This document shows positions 20,892-32,094 of a stretch of 64,000 nucleotides of DNA, one piece after another (within the stretch, counting starts at the first letter, position 1; every line of letters begins with the position of its first letter). The notes beneath the pieces were generated by a model. It made no database searches. It saw nothing but the letters and a program-made list of their open reading frames with translations, and was not told the origin of the DNA. Both the position numbers and the translations under genes were made by a program. This DNA comes from Nephrocerus scutellatus (taxonomy: Eukaryota; Arthropoda; Insecta; Diptera; Pipunculidae), in assembly GCA_947095585.1 (NCBI GenBank), contig OX352762.1, positions 50,081,540 to 50,145,539 on the forward strand. The letters run 5' to 3'.

Positions 20892-22406
20892 GGTGTACCA
20901 GAATTCGTGCCACAAACGAAGCAGGGTGATAGCGGAGGTTATTTCCAACCAAAATAGCCAAATTAAGTTTTATCGAATTGTTGATGGTTAAAAAGTTATT
21001 TCATTTTAAGTATTTTTGGGTTAAATCGCATACGCCGCCACTATAAAATTTATTTAAAAAAAAACCAACAGTTCTTTTGCTTATGTTTATTTTTGAATAC
21101 GATCTGGAAGAGTGTGCCTTTCCAATAAAGTCATTTTTATAAACTGTATTACTTCTGTCAAATTAAAACAATAGATTTGTGATGTCTTTTTGTTTCCCAA
21201 AATTTTTTGATTGATTTTTAAGTAGCTCTGGCGGAAAAACTATGTACTACAGAAAGCTAACCGACTATCAGAAAAACTTGCGATAGTAATGCAGATTCTT
21301 AAGTGGTATCACGCAGAGGAATATTCAAAACAGATTGGTTTTTATCAATTGTTTTGTGGTGTACGTAGAGTTTTAAAACAGAGATACGTACTTTTGACCT
21401 TACATTACTTTACACCCCGTAACCCTTGAACTCTTCTAGCTACAATATCACTGATGGTTGGTATTTTGATAGAAAATTAAATGTTTAAGGTCAAAAAAAT
21501 TTAATTTTATTTAAATTCTTAAAACCATTACCCATATAAACGACGTCAAAGTCAAAACAATTTTTTTTTTTTAAATTCAAACAGTCTTGCCTAGAAAGAC
21601 CTAATTTTGTGAGTGGACACATGAAATTGGTGGTTAAAATGGACACATGATAATGGAGTCGGTATGGCTTAAATAATTTAAAAAATGTACACTGTTTAAT
21701 CTTAACAATTTAATTTTCATTCAAAAAAGATTAACAGTAACCTTGTAGCTGGAGGTGTTCAATTGTTATAGGGTGTGAAGCATGTAAGATGAAAAGTACG
21801 TTTTCAATCATTTCACAAACTTTCAATTGTTATCCTGTTCCTGTTGTTCTATTGCAGAAATATTATGAGGTGATGTTGTAGAAAATTTAATAGGTTTTAA
21901 TACTGCATTTGTCAAAATAAAATTATCCAAGAGCATTTTTCGAAATAATTGCGTTTGAAAATGAAATTTAAAAACAAAAATTTTTTATTTGACTTTGACG
22001 ACGTTAATATCGGTAATGGTTTTAAGAATTAAAAAATAATACTATTTTTTGACCTTAAAGATTTAATTTCCTATCAAAATAGACCAACAATGATATTGTA
22101 GCTAGAAGTGTACGTGGTGTAAAGTGATGTAAGGTCAAAAGTACGTATCTCTGTTTTAAAACTCTACGTACACCACAAAACAATTGATAAAAACTAATCT
22201 GTTTTGAATATTCCTATGTGTGATACCACTTAAGAATCTGCATTACTATCGCAAGTTTTTTTTATAGTCGGTCAACTTTCTGTAGTACATTGTTTTTCCG
22301 CCAGAGCTACTTAAAAATCAATCAAAAAATTTTGGGAAACAAAAAGACATCACAAATCTATTGTTTTAATTTGACAGAACATATTTCGTTAATATAAAAA
22401 CTTAAT
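20892..22406 (+). mobile_element. 5' LTR of a tRNA-Ser-primed LTR element, carrying a foldback insertion
   Basis: It starts gtgtaccagaattcgtg within TA-rich DNA and ends aacttaat, directly before a primer-binding site. The outer parts match the 606-bp solo copy at 25877-26482. The middle is replaced by the foldback element at 21153-22379. The family resembles the 17.6/297 group by its primer site and TA-rich target, which is inference. Confidence 0.7.
21153..22379. mobile_element. Foldback element with ~410-bp inverted arms, copy 1
   Basis: The left arm (21153 to about 21565) and right arm (about 21977-22379) are near-identical inverted copies. Both ends start TTCTGTCAAATTAAAAC. Shared arm markers are tttccgccagagctactt and gaatattcaaaacaga. 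The ~410-bp spacer has its own repeat, ggacacatga. No protein frame is visible. Long inverted arms with no coding region indicate a foldback-type or large MITE-like element. Confidence 0.75.
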
Positions 22407-22424
22407 TGGCGCAGTCTGTAGGAT
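22407..22424 (+). other. Primer-binding site complementary to tRNA-Ser 3' end
   Basis: TGGCGCAGTCTGTAGGAT immediately follows the LTR. The second copy at 34273 reads tcggtagg at the variable position, which matches the insect tRNA-Ser 3' end (ATCCTACCG...TGCGCCA) better. Use of tRNA-Ser priming is known for 17.6/297-type elements. Confidence 0.75.
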
Positions 22425-23201
22425 GCGCTTAGTCAATTAAAGACTTATTTTTTTTAAAAAAAAGTTTAAAAGTGAACCACCAAAATAAAGGGTATTCGTT
22501 GATTTTAAAGAAAGATTTTGAACAACGAATTCCTACAAAAGTAAAATAAAAAAAAGTATTTCACAATTTTGTTTTATGAATGAATACTTAATGAACTTAC
22601 AAAAAATATTTCATGATTTTATTTCATAGAAATTTAATTTTATTTTATGAGAATAATTGTTTTGAAAAACAACTTATTGAAAAACACTCTGAAAGGAATA
22701 TTAATAAATAAATAATTAAACAAAAAAATCAAAAGAAGAAATCAACAAAGAAAATCAACAATGAAAATCAACAGAAAAACCAAAGGAAGAAATCAAATCA
22801 CACAAGACAACGTCAGGATCAACAACAAAAATAAGAAGACGAAATACAAGACAACATCAGGATCAACAACAAAACAAGAAGATGAAATACAAGTCAACAT
22901 CAGGATCAACAACAAAACAAGAAGACGAAATACAAGACAACATCAGGATCAACAACAAAATAAGAAGGTTACACAAATTAATTCTAATTTTTTTTTCTGA
23001 AAAATATTTAATAATAATAATATATTTAGTTAAATAAATTTTATTTTGCCTTACATATATATATATATAGCATTATATATATATATATATATATATGAAA
23101 ACGTATATATATATATATATATATTAAAATCAATACTACCTATATACCTTTCTAAAATAAAAGTGCTTGCTATAGACCTAAAGTGAAAATATATAAATGC
23201 A
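22425..23201 (+). repeat. Leader of the LTR element with 43-bp tandem repeats
   Basis: About four units of ~43 bp (22797-22970) contain caggatcaacaacaaaa and aagaagacgaaatac. Because 43 is not a multiple of three, the apparent Lys/Gln/Asn-rich frame changes phase each unit, which argues against coding. TA microsatellites follow at about 23057-23123. Confidence 0.7.
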
Positions 23202-23687
23202 ATGGAAAATCAGGAAAATAGAGTGGTAATAAATCCAATCAAATATTTAAATTCACTCCCATATTTTGACGGAAACCCAGATAATTTATTAACCTTTTCG
23301 AACTTAGTAGACAGAATACACCCACTCTTATTCACATACGACGACTTATCCAAATATTTATTTCCGACATTATTAAAAGTAAATTAATTAAAAGAGCCAG
23401 GGAAGTCATAGAAATAAATACTCAAGCCACTGGATGGAGCGACATTAAAGTTGTTTTACAAAATAACGTTAGTGAAAGACGTAGTCCAGAAGAACTCTAC
23501 GATGAGTTAAGAGGCGTAACTTTCAAAAACAATGCATTAGGCTTTTATAATGAAGTAAAAGACAAATTAAGAAAATTAAATAATAACACTTTACTAATTT
23601 CTGGTCCAGGTGAAATAGCAAACCAATGTGCATTAAATAATATACGCATAGCATTAACCGTTTTTAAAAGTAAAATACCGCACTAAC
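23202..23687 (+). pseudogene. gag: Truncated gag of the tRNA-Ser-primed LTR element
   Basis: The ATG at 23202 opens a frame with LPYFDGNPDNLLTFSNLVD, a gag N-terminal pattern of 17.6/297-like Gypsy elements. One-nucleotide slippage near 23360 moves the frame, after which KRAREVIEINTQATGWSD and NALGFYNEVKDKLRKL can be read. The sequence stops at about 23687 at the motif accgcac, where a duplicated CR1 3' end is joined. All of pol is missing. Confidence 0.65.
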
Positions 23688-24180
23688 TACGGCTATTTTG
23701 AAATATGTCCAGAATGCTGCGTCTGGCCAACAAGGCACAGAACACCTTAGATTCTCATTCAAGTATATCCTCCATTAGAAATTCTCTCTACACCTTCCCT
23801 TGATATTTCTCCCCTTCAAGTTAAGTATTATTAATAAGTAGTATTAAAGAAAAAATATAAAAGTTCAGTGCCAGCCGTTGAAAAAAAAAAATAAAAAAAA
23901 AACAATAGATTAAGTTAAGTTAAGTTAAGCTTGTTAAGCTTGTATTAAGCAAATAAAGAAATAAATAAATAAATAAATAATTACAAAGTACATCGCTTCA
24001 TAATCACTATCATAGGGAATTGCCTTAAGGTTTCTATAACAATTGGCTTGAAGTTCAAATCTTGAATCCATTATACATATATCCAAAAATGAAATAGTCC
24101 TCGATAAGACTATTTAGGACATATCCCTTTGATTTCCAACAGCGTTATACAAATTAATGTGTTTAGCATTAAGACCGCCT
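23688..24180 (+). repeat. Duplicate of the CR1/Jockey-like 3' end and its flank
   Basis: Matches 18435-18930 with few changes, including the last ORF2 codons, stop, 3' UTR and A-rich tail. The join to the gag fragment lies at the shared accgcac, so an end-joining or template-switch event is likely. Confidence 0.75.
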
Positions 24181-24289
24181 GCCAGGATATAATTTTTTTT
24201 TAATTTTCTAAGTATAATTTTTGAAATTAATCACTTAATTCATTTTTGAAAAATCGGCCTTTCTATTGTAAGTATATGTCACTTTAACT

Positions 24290-24863
24290 TTGCCTCGCTA
24301 GAAAATCGACAGCGATCCGATTAAGATTTACCCATTTTCAAGACATGGCACTTGAATGGGCCATGCCGTGTCAAGTACCTGACTAGTGTTCTTAATGTAT
24401 AGCGGTATAGTTTGATGGCCCTGTCAAATATGACTAATGTTTTATTTGAGAAGCTTTTTGGCCTGTCTCATCCCAGTCGATGACACCCATTCCGCTTCGA
24501 TGGCAGTGTTTTCCCATTCTTTTACTTTGTTTTTGATATAGCTTTTTGAACAGGCAAATCTGGGCTCGGGCCAGTGAAGGCTTCTTCTGCTGCTTCTCTT
24601 GCACAGAGATCTGCTGCCTCGTTTCCTGATATTCCTGAGTGTCCGGGAGACAACCTTAGAGTGATTTTGTTGGTTTTGGCCAGTTCTCTTAAGTGGCAGA
24701 AGCAGCTACACGTTGTTTTAGAATAAAGGACTGGCATTTTTAGCGCTAGCAGTGCTGCTTGACTGTCTGAGAGGGATTTTTGCAGTTTTAACCATTTCCT
24801 TACCCCTGAGTCAGAAGAAGCGAAAAAAAATCTCTGTGTATGAGTCTGTGTGTCTGTGTCCAC
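24290..24863 (-). pseudogene. RNase H domain fragment, copy 2
   Basis: The minus strand carries SDSQAALLALKMPVL, the intact PGHSGISGNEAADLCAREAA, and FTGPSPDLPVQKAISKTK, followed downstream by the region also used as spacer of the 37.5-kb palindrome. The upstream side is cut at about 24775, where ISDS-coding sequence is joined to block D, so the N-terminal half of RNase H is missing. Positions 24181-24290 are A/T-rich with no feature. Confidence 0.75.
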
Positions 24864-25444
24864 TCCACAGCCCAGACAGCTGAATTTATGTGGATGAAAA
24901 TCCTTATTTAACCTTTTTACATAAACTTGGAGGTCCCAGTTGATTTTGGCGGATCTCAGCCGACCGGAAAATGTAGTTTACTGGGACTGTTTTTCGAGTA
25001 TTTGCAAATATCTGAAAAAGTATATCACCTAAGAGAAATATATCTGTTAAGTGCAAGAGAAATTTAAAGAGAAAAAAATCAAGAAAAAAAATTTACGGAT
25101 TTACCGTCCGTAAAAGAAAGTTGTGTTGTGGTCACACCTCAATTTTTTTATTAATATAGTTTTTAAATATTATGTTATACCTACAACTGAGCTTAGTTTC
25201 CATAAAAAAGACAATATCATGCTTATATTTGGAATAAAAATGGATTAGGTATGTCCTTTTATCTAAAGTGTTAAATGAATTTGTGTTAACTTCCATACAT
25301 TTTAATTTACTTAACATAAAATTATTTTAATTTCTGTTCATGTTCCAGAGCAGTTGGTAATATCAATAATAAAATCGATTCGTTGTATTTGCTCTTTTAA
25401 GACCCTTTCGAGTTTTTTTTTAAATTAGAGAAAATTGCCTTAAT
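24864..25444. repeat. Block D, copy 2
   Basis: Same hairpin ttacggatttaccgtccgta (25094-25113). The minus-strand frame 25317-25132 includes HDIVFFMETKL, a plausible remnant of an APE-type endonuclease (x-D-I-V-x-x-x-E-T). Block E is absent at its right edge, giving a reference empty site. Confidence 0.55.
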
Positions 25445-25876
25445 ATAATTTTTAATTTCTTCTAATAAAATATTATTAGCACTTAGCCTTTAGCCATATA
25501 TAATACTTACACGCATACGGAGCGAACATAGCGTTCAGAAATTCATTTCAAAATTAATTTTCATATACAGAAACCATTGCAAACTACGAAAATAAACAAC
25601 GAAGAAATATGTCATCTGCACTTGCATTGGTATATGGTGTTGTTGTTGCTTTCCACCCTGCGTCGTTTGTTTGTTTTTTTTTGTCAATTGACTTTAGATA
25701 ATGTACATTGTTGTTGTAATTAAAATTTTGTTATTGAAGACGAATGTGTGATAATAATTGCAATTACAGAATTAGCTAATGAATAAAAGACAAAAAAAAT
25801 ATTTTGACAAAACAGTATACATAAATAAATTTACTACAATATATAACTACGGTTTATATATATATACATATACATG
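25445..25876. repeat. Block F, copy 2 (uninterrupted rosa target site)
   Basis: Holds agccatatataatacttaca near 25490, the uninterrupted form of the site carrying the rosa element at 40051. Otherwise as block F copy 1. Confidence 0.7.
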
Positions 25877-26482
25877 GTGTACCAGAATTCGTGGCACAAA
25901 CGAAGCAGGGTGATAGCGGAGGTTATTTCCAACCAAAATAGCCAAATTAAGTTTTATCGAATTGTTGATGGTTAAAAAGTTATTCCATTTTAAGTATTTT
26001 TGGGTTAAATCGCATACGCCGCCACTAAAAAATTAATTCAAAAAAAACCAACAGTTCTTTTGCTTATGTTTATTTTTGAATACGATCTGGAAGAGTGTGC
26101 CTTTCCAATAAAGTCATTTTTATAAACTTTATTATGTTTAATAAAATATCTTAATTTTAATCTAACGAATTACTTTTAGTTCATTTAAGAAGTCATTACT
26201 TTCAGTTCATTTAAGAAGTCATCACTTTCAGTTCATTTAAGAAGTCATCACTTGCAGTTCAGTCCGGTATTCAATATTCCAGTTCAAGTTTAGTTGTTCA
26301 GTTACAGTCAGAAGTTATAAATGTAATTCAAGTAATTCAGTTAATCATAGTGAAGTGTTAATTAAGTTGTAATAAAATAAGTTGTAAAGTAAGTTTTTGT
26401 AAGAAAATACTTTTGTGAAACATTTTTATAGAAATATATTTTAATTTTTTAAACACATATTTCGTTAATATATAAACTTAAT
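25877..26482 (+). repeat. Solo LTR-like copy without the foldback
   Basis: Same ends as the LTR at 20892 (gtgtaccag ... aacttaat) but with a ~330-bp middle that contains three to four copies of agttcatttaagaagtcat at 26170-26260. No primer-binding site or internal region follows, so it is a solo LTR or was truncated at the junction. Confidence 0.65.
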
Positions 26483-26515
26483 TGTTAACCTCACGCTGTT
26501 GAATGGTCAATTTTT

Positions 26516-27540
26516 AAATTCTCTATATTAACTTCATTTGCCCGTGGCACGGATGTCGGTCGTCGGTTGTCGGTCGTCCGCGTGGAATCTTGCGATCAAT
26601 TTTTAACCCACTTCCCAAAGCCCGATTTTATTGAAATTTTGCACACATGTGTATTTCCGGAGACAACACTTTCTATTTGGGACCCGTCGGGCCACGGGGT
26701 CAGGGGGCTCCTATACAAATATTTCACAAAATTTTACTCGATTTTCTTCAAATTTTATACACATGTGTATCTCTGATGGACAACACTTTTGGTAAAAAAA
26801 TTTGAGACCCCGGGCCCCGGGTTCATGGGGCTCCATAAATTTTTTTAAAAAAATTACCCCATTTTCTTCAAATTTTACATACGCGTCTATATCCGATAGA
26901 CAACACTTTTTGTAAAAATTTTGGAGACCCCGAGCCTCGGGTTCGTGGGGCCCCATAACAAATTTTCAAAAATTAACCCGATTTTCTTCAAATTTTACAT
27001 TCACGTCTATATCCGATAGACAACACTTTTTGTAAAAATTTTAGAGACCCCGGGCCCCGGGGCCGTGGGCGCCATAATTTAAAAAAAAATGAACTCGAAT
27101 TTCTTCAAATTTTATATACGTATGAATCTCCGATAAAAAACACTTTTTGTCAAAATTTTGGAGACCCCGGGCCCCAGGGTCATTGGGCCCAAAAGTTTTA
27201 AAAAAAAAATTAACTCGATTTTTTTTAAATTTTCTATATACGTGTGTATCTCCGATGGACAACATTTTTTGTAAAGTTTTTGGAGTGAGTGGTCCCTGAG
27301 GCCCAAAGGGTGCCTATATAAATTTTTTAAAAATTAGCTCGATTTTCTTCCAATTTTAAACACATGTGTATAACTGATGGACAAAACTTTTTGTAAATTT
27401 GTTGGAGTGATAGGTCCCTGAGACCCGTGTGGTGTCCATGTAAATTTTGTAAAAATTAGCCCGATTTTCTTCAAATTTTAACACATACCCATCTCCTATT
27501 AGAGAATTTACATGAAAATTTTATAATTTCTATGGGTTGT
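26516..27540 (+). mobile_element. Helentron/DINE-like element with 120-bp array, full-length copy
   Basis: It starts AAATTCTCTATATTAAC after a T-run. It ends with the inverted AGAGAATTTA followed by ~35 bp reading to tatgggttg and a T-run. Between them is a head-to-tail array: attttcttca recurs at 26741, 26861, 26981, about 27099, about 27219, about 27342 and about 27464, a period of 118-123 bp. Each monomer has a GC-rich ggccccggg core and a gacaacactttttgtaa segment. No protein is expected. Confidence 0.7.
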
Positions 27541-27643
27541 TTTTTATTTACAATGTCTGTTTTCTTAATTATTTCTTAACCAACCAACCTACTAGTATTG
27601 AAGTGTTGAGTGAGCGGTTGATTGATCTTGATGCAATAAATCA

Positions 27644-28610
27644 TCATTTATAGGCAAAACACTTATTTGGTTTACGGATCGGATTTACAGTTGACTGCGA
27701 CTTTTTTATAGACAAGACCCGAACTATGCCGGCTTTACCTGGATGTGTCTCGACTATTCGTCCTAGGCTCCATTTCATGGGTGGCAAACTATTGTCGTGA
27801 AGAAGCACTAATGCACTGATCTGAAAAATGTGTTGGCCAGTTTGCCATTTGTGTCGACGTTGTAATTCGGTGAGATACTCGATTTTCCAGCGATTCCAAA
27901 AGACTTGTAATTGTTTTTGGATCAGTTGTAATCTCGACAATCTGTTTGTACGTAAGTCGAGCAGTGACGGTTCCAGCAGCGAAGTTAACGTGCTGGGATG
28001 GTGAGCCACTCGATGTGCTGAGAATTACAATAACGAAGTGTCTTCTCTTGGAACTGTTGAGATAAAAATAGATTTGATAAGTCTCTGAGTTCAGAACGAG
28101 CGCCAACGAAATTAGTAGCGTTGTCCAAGTAGATTTTTGCACATATGCCGCGGCGGGCAACAAAACGGCGAAGACGTGCGATGAATGATTCTGTCGTGAG
28201 ACTCATTACCATCTCTAGGTGCACCGCCTTGGCTGTGAAGCATACGAAAAAGTATACATAGCACTTGATGTCTAATTTTGACCTGACAGTAGGTTTCACG
28301 AAAAAAGGACCGCAAAAATCAACACCTACAACGATGAACGGTCGGATATTTTCCGTCACTAGGTCAGTTGGCAAATTACCCATAATTTCGTTCTTGGTGC
28401 GAGGACGAGCGTGGAAGCATCTTATGCACTGATGAACGATCGTTTTACAAAGATTCTTCCCTCCGATTATCCAATAACGTAACCGAAGGTTATATAGTAG
28501 CGCTTGAGGGCCGGCATGGAGAAGTCGCAAATGCTCGTGTCGTGCGATTAGCTTGCTTAGCACATGACTTCCTGGCAGCAATAACAGGTGCTTGCGGTCA
28601 TATTAAATCG
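27644..28610 (-). pseudogene. BEL/Pao integrase region with 214-bp deletion
   Basis: Same segment as 43466-44650. The zinc site (HEHLRLLHAG ... CIRC) and the first two catalytic Asp contexts (VVGVDFCGPF, LDNATNFVGA) are present. A 214-bp deletion at about 27991, flanked by GTGCT in the intact copy, removes the region with the catalytic Glu and shifts the frame. The C-terminal DUF5641-like tail (MKWSLGRIVETHPGKAG) remains to the stop near 27644. Confidence 0.85.
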
Positions 28611-28648
28611 AGGCATTGTCGAGGCGACCACCGACACCGAGGCGTGGT

Positions 28649-28905
28649 CATTGGCCTCGCGCCAACCTTATTTTGAAGGGACTAGGCCGATTATTCAGCT
28701 TTTCCTGCATTGGAGGAAAATTACCGGCGGCTACCACGTCGAGGTTTGATCGCACTTCCACCAGTCAGAGATAGTTACGGCCACCTGCAATTCTAGAGCA
28801 TTCTGTGTTATTCCCCCTATTCTCCTGATGGCTGAGCGCCACACACATTTTTGTCTTGTTCTTTTTTCTTTTCTTTTTTTGTTCTGAAGCTGCTACTTCG
28901 TGCAC
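28649..28905 (-). pseudogene. RTE-type element, 5' fragment
   Basis: The minus strand reads CVWRS...RRIGGITQNALELQVAVTISDWW, identical in layout to 50255-50467, where the endonuclease of the same element follows. Here it ends at ttggcctcgcgcc and adjoins the BEL integrase. The outer T-rich stretch (28855-28905) is the 5' leader that carries a Helentron-like insertion in the 50-kb copy. Confidence 0.55.
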
Positions 28906-29084
28906 TTTTTTTTTTGGTTTATAAAAATTTAATTGTTTGTTCGTTAAAAATTGAATTAGATCGGATTGGTTGTAAATTAAATTAAATTAAAAGATTTATT
29001 ATAAATTAAATTAAATTAAAATATTAATTATAAATTGTAAAATTAATATTAAATTCGTTAAAATTTTTATTTTTCATTTTTTTT
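28906..29084. repeat. A/T-rich linker with aaattaaatt repeats
   Basis: Low-complexity taaattaaattaaa runs, duplicated at 44940-45120. No gene. Confidence 0.5.
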
Positions 29085-29475
29085 TGGATTATGTGGTGTT
29101 TCTATTTGAATTCCTAGATATTGATATTGAATTCCTATATATTTTGCATGATTGTCAGTAGAAATATCTTTTCTGTTTAGATGAATAGCTTGAGGGTTGA
29201 AGTTTCTTTTCGTGGTGTAGATGACTTGTTCTTTTTTATCTCCAATAATTTGACAAATGGGGAATATTTGTTAAACCAGTCGACTGTGTAATCCAGTATT
29301 TCCTGCAGTTGGTGAGTAGCTGTTTGTAGGTAATTATGTGAGAAGACAATCACCGTGTCATCTGCGAATGTTGCTATCTTACAATTTTGCTGTCTTGGTT
29401 TTGGTTAGTCCGCTGTGATAAGAGGTAAAGTATAGTTCCTAAGAGACTCCTGCATCTATCTGGTATATACCTGAG
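29085..29475 (-). pseudogene. Jockey-like RT fragment with FADD box
   Basis: The minus strand reads IATFADDTVIVFSHNYLQ, then ATHQLQEILDYTVDWFNKY and later KETSTLKLFI and DNHAKYIG. This is the RT catalytic box and thumb start of a Jockey/R1-type element. One frame change lies just upstream of the FADD box. The fragment is truncated at both ends and is duplicated at 45120-45465. Confidence 0.7.
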
Positions 29476-29939
29476 TATCCGTCATTGTATTGCACGAAAA
29501 AAAAATGTATCTTTTAAATGGCTGTCGATAAGAGGGAAATTGTCAGCAGTTGTCTCCCAAACGCCGCTGTGCACAGACGTGCTGCTCGCCAGCGCACGCG
29601 AGTGAAAAACCAAAACAAACAACTTCATCGCGTTGTGGGGTTGCGCTAAACCAACGGTTCGCGTGTTCGAAGTGTAAAGTGCAGCGTGTGCGTCCTTTGT
29701 GCCCCATCATCACCAGCGAAGCTAAAGAATTTATGTGAAACGTAACTGACGTATGTTTTTCATGCTGCAGTTTGTTTATGATCTAATTCTTTAGCTTTAA
29801 GAATAACGGATTGTGAGTGTTTGTTTCTTTTGGTAATTTAACTCATTTTGTCGTGAAGGCATAACACTGGCGACAACTTGTGTTGATAATCCAATTTGAG
29901 ACGTACTCTTCTCAATTCGGTTAAAAAAAGCGGTAGGTT
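29476..29939 (+). other. Leader of the CR1 copy; deleted in the paralogue
   Basis: G/C-richer stretch with cgccgctgtgcacagacgtgctgc and cgcgttgtggggttgcgct. Positions 29464-29870 (407 bp) are absent from the 45.47-kb paralogue, with CTGG at both breakpoints. It is probably 5' UTR or decayed ORF1 of the CR1 element; the domain content is not recognisable. Confidence 0.45.
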
Positions 29940-32030
29940 GTGTTTTGTGTGTTTGTTTTTGTAGTTATGTGTAGTTTCCGAGTGGATCTAAGCAACATAT
30001 GTGGGCTGAGAACGAATTTTTTCGCTGTTTTTGCTTATGTTAATTTCCACAGTCCAGCAATTCTGGCACTAAGCGAAACTCAGGTATTTGTGAATTCTGA
30101 TACTTCAGATTTAAATCTGCCTGGGTATTGCTTAGTGCCATTACTTTTTCCCACGACGCGGGCTCGCAATTTATGTCCGTAATGATGTTGCATTCAAACT
30201 TTTGCCTCAATTAAGCCAATGTTCCAATGCCATATGGCTGAGAGTAATGGTTCAGGGGCGTAACATCCACTACTGCCTTCTTTATAGAAGCCTCAACTTA
30301 GACAGAGCTTCAACTCTTCACGAGATTGATGCACTGTCTGACTCAATTGCAAGAATTGTCAGAAATGATTAAAACACTGAAATCGTTATTGCGGGCGATT
30401 TCAATGTAAATAATTCTGGGTGGGTTCGCCATTCTGGCCAGACAACACCCGTAGGAATGGATGTTGAATTGTTCGCTGACTTAAATCACCTAAATCAGCT
30501 TGTAAATGAGCCTACACGAATACCTGACATTGCAAATCATTCCGCAAACACCCTTGACTTGTTCCTTACCTCTCGTCCTGATAATTACTCCGTCAATGTA
30601 TTATCGCCTCTAGGCTCGTCTGACCATTGTGTTGTATCAGCTAATTTCTCGTTAATAAACCACACAGTTAGAGAAAAACGCTGATAAATTTTCAGAAATA
30701 TCTTGAAACCAATGAAATCCTTAGTGACCGGCAGTACGGATTCCGTGGGCAACGTTCCACTGGTGATTTGATGGTATATCTCACCGAACAGTGGAACCGG
30801 TCTTTGCATCAATTTGGTGAAAGCAAAGCTGATGCACTCGATACTTCTAAGACATTTGACAGAGTTTGGTATCAAGCTCTTTTGTCAAAAATGCGTGCCT
30901 TTGGTGTCGATGATAAACTGCTTCATTGGATTAGAAGCTATCTTTTGGACCGCTCTTTTCAAGTTGTTTTGGACGGATTCAAGTCTGAAATACACCACAT
31001 AAATGCTGGCGTTCCCCAGGGCTCTGTTCTGTCCCCGACACTCTTTCTCATTTTTATAAATAAAATCTGTGACTTCTAATCCAATTCACTCCTTCGCTCA
31101 CGACAGCACTCTCAGCTTCTCATATAAGTTTGAGGAACGTCCCACCACATCTCATGTGGAACTCAAACAACTTCGTATGTTAAGCACGTTAAACTCTGAC
31201 CTAGACAGCATAATAAAATGGGGAGAAAACTATCGAGTAGAATTTAACGCTTCCAAAACCCAATGCTGTCTCCTGTCGTCCAAGCGAATCCCAAATCCCA
31301 TGCCATTATCCATGAATGGCACTTGCATTGAGGAAACTGAAAATCTCGCAATTTTCAGTATGTGCGTCAACGACAAGCTTCGTTGGAATGACCACATATT
31401 TACCGTCGCCAAAAATGCTGCAAAATGTTTAGGTTTTCTAACCCGGTACAAGAAATTTTTCACTCCCTCTGACCTGGCTACTATCTACAAGGCCTTTATT
31501 CGCCCTAAACTTGAGTACAATTGTCATATCTGGTCTGGTTCGCCTAAAACCACCTTGCACCAACTAGATAGAATACAAAACCGTGCTATAAAACTTATCG
31601 GTGACGAAAACATTGCGAAATCAATTGATTCGCTTGAACACCGCAGGAACGTCTCCTGCTTGTCACTGTTTTATCGCTTCTTCCACCAGCGGTGCTCAAG
31701 AGAAATAGCCAGTTGCATGCCACCTCTCCTTGTATTCAACCGCAATACTCGTGGCGCTCTAAATGCACATGAGCTTACCCTTAAGCCCATCTTCGGACGT
31801 ACGGTTAAGTTCAGGGATTCGTTCTTCAGCCGTACAACACGTATGTGGAATGCTCTGCCAAGCTCTGTCTTTCCACATCACTATGATCCATAGGCATTCA
31901 AGACACAAGCTCATAGCTCTTCTTCTTCTTTTCCTTAACGCCCACGCTGTGACAAGCATATAGCCGAACATAATAAGGGTGCGAACCCCTTTTCGCGTGC
32001 GCAAATTATAAAAAAAATAAAAAATAATAT
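29940..32030 (+). pseudogene. CR1-type element: endonuclease plus RT, copy A
   Basis: The endonuclease opens with LSNICGLRTNF, ILALSETQ and LPGYCLVP. A +1 frame change near 30175 follows, then IVIAGDFNVNN after a TAA at 30369, NEPTRIPD, NTLDLFLTSR and the terminal GSSDHC. At 30684 the text jumps to RT (KYLETNEILSD, FRGQRSTGDLM), so the linker and fingers are deleted. RT continues through VPQGSVLSPTLFLIFIN, shifts frame by a 5-nt loss near 31060, and reads FAHD where the catalytic FADD should be. The C-terminus ends near 31893. The 3' tail with cccacgctgtgacaagcat and gggtgcgaacccc ends near 32030. Confidence 0.85.
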
Positions 32031-32094
32031 ATCTATTTGGTACGGAAGACTACAGATAAATTGATACTAAGTATACTAAGTATGTATCGGAAGA

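Noticed and set aside
22797..22970. CRISPR-like repeat array
   Set aside because: The repeats are head-to-tail with no unique spacers, in a eukaryotic LTR-element leader.
22761..23000. Lys/Asn/Gln-rich frame in the LTR-element leader
   Set aside because: The 43-bp repeats change phase every unit, so the frame is not conserved between monomers; it lies between primer site and gag.
27985..28581. Separate functional integrase gene
   Set aside because: Comparison with 43466-44650 shows a 214-bp deletion and frameshift removing the catalytic Glu.
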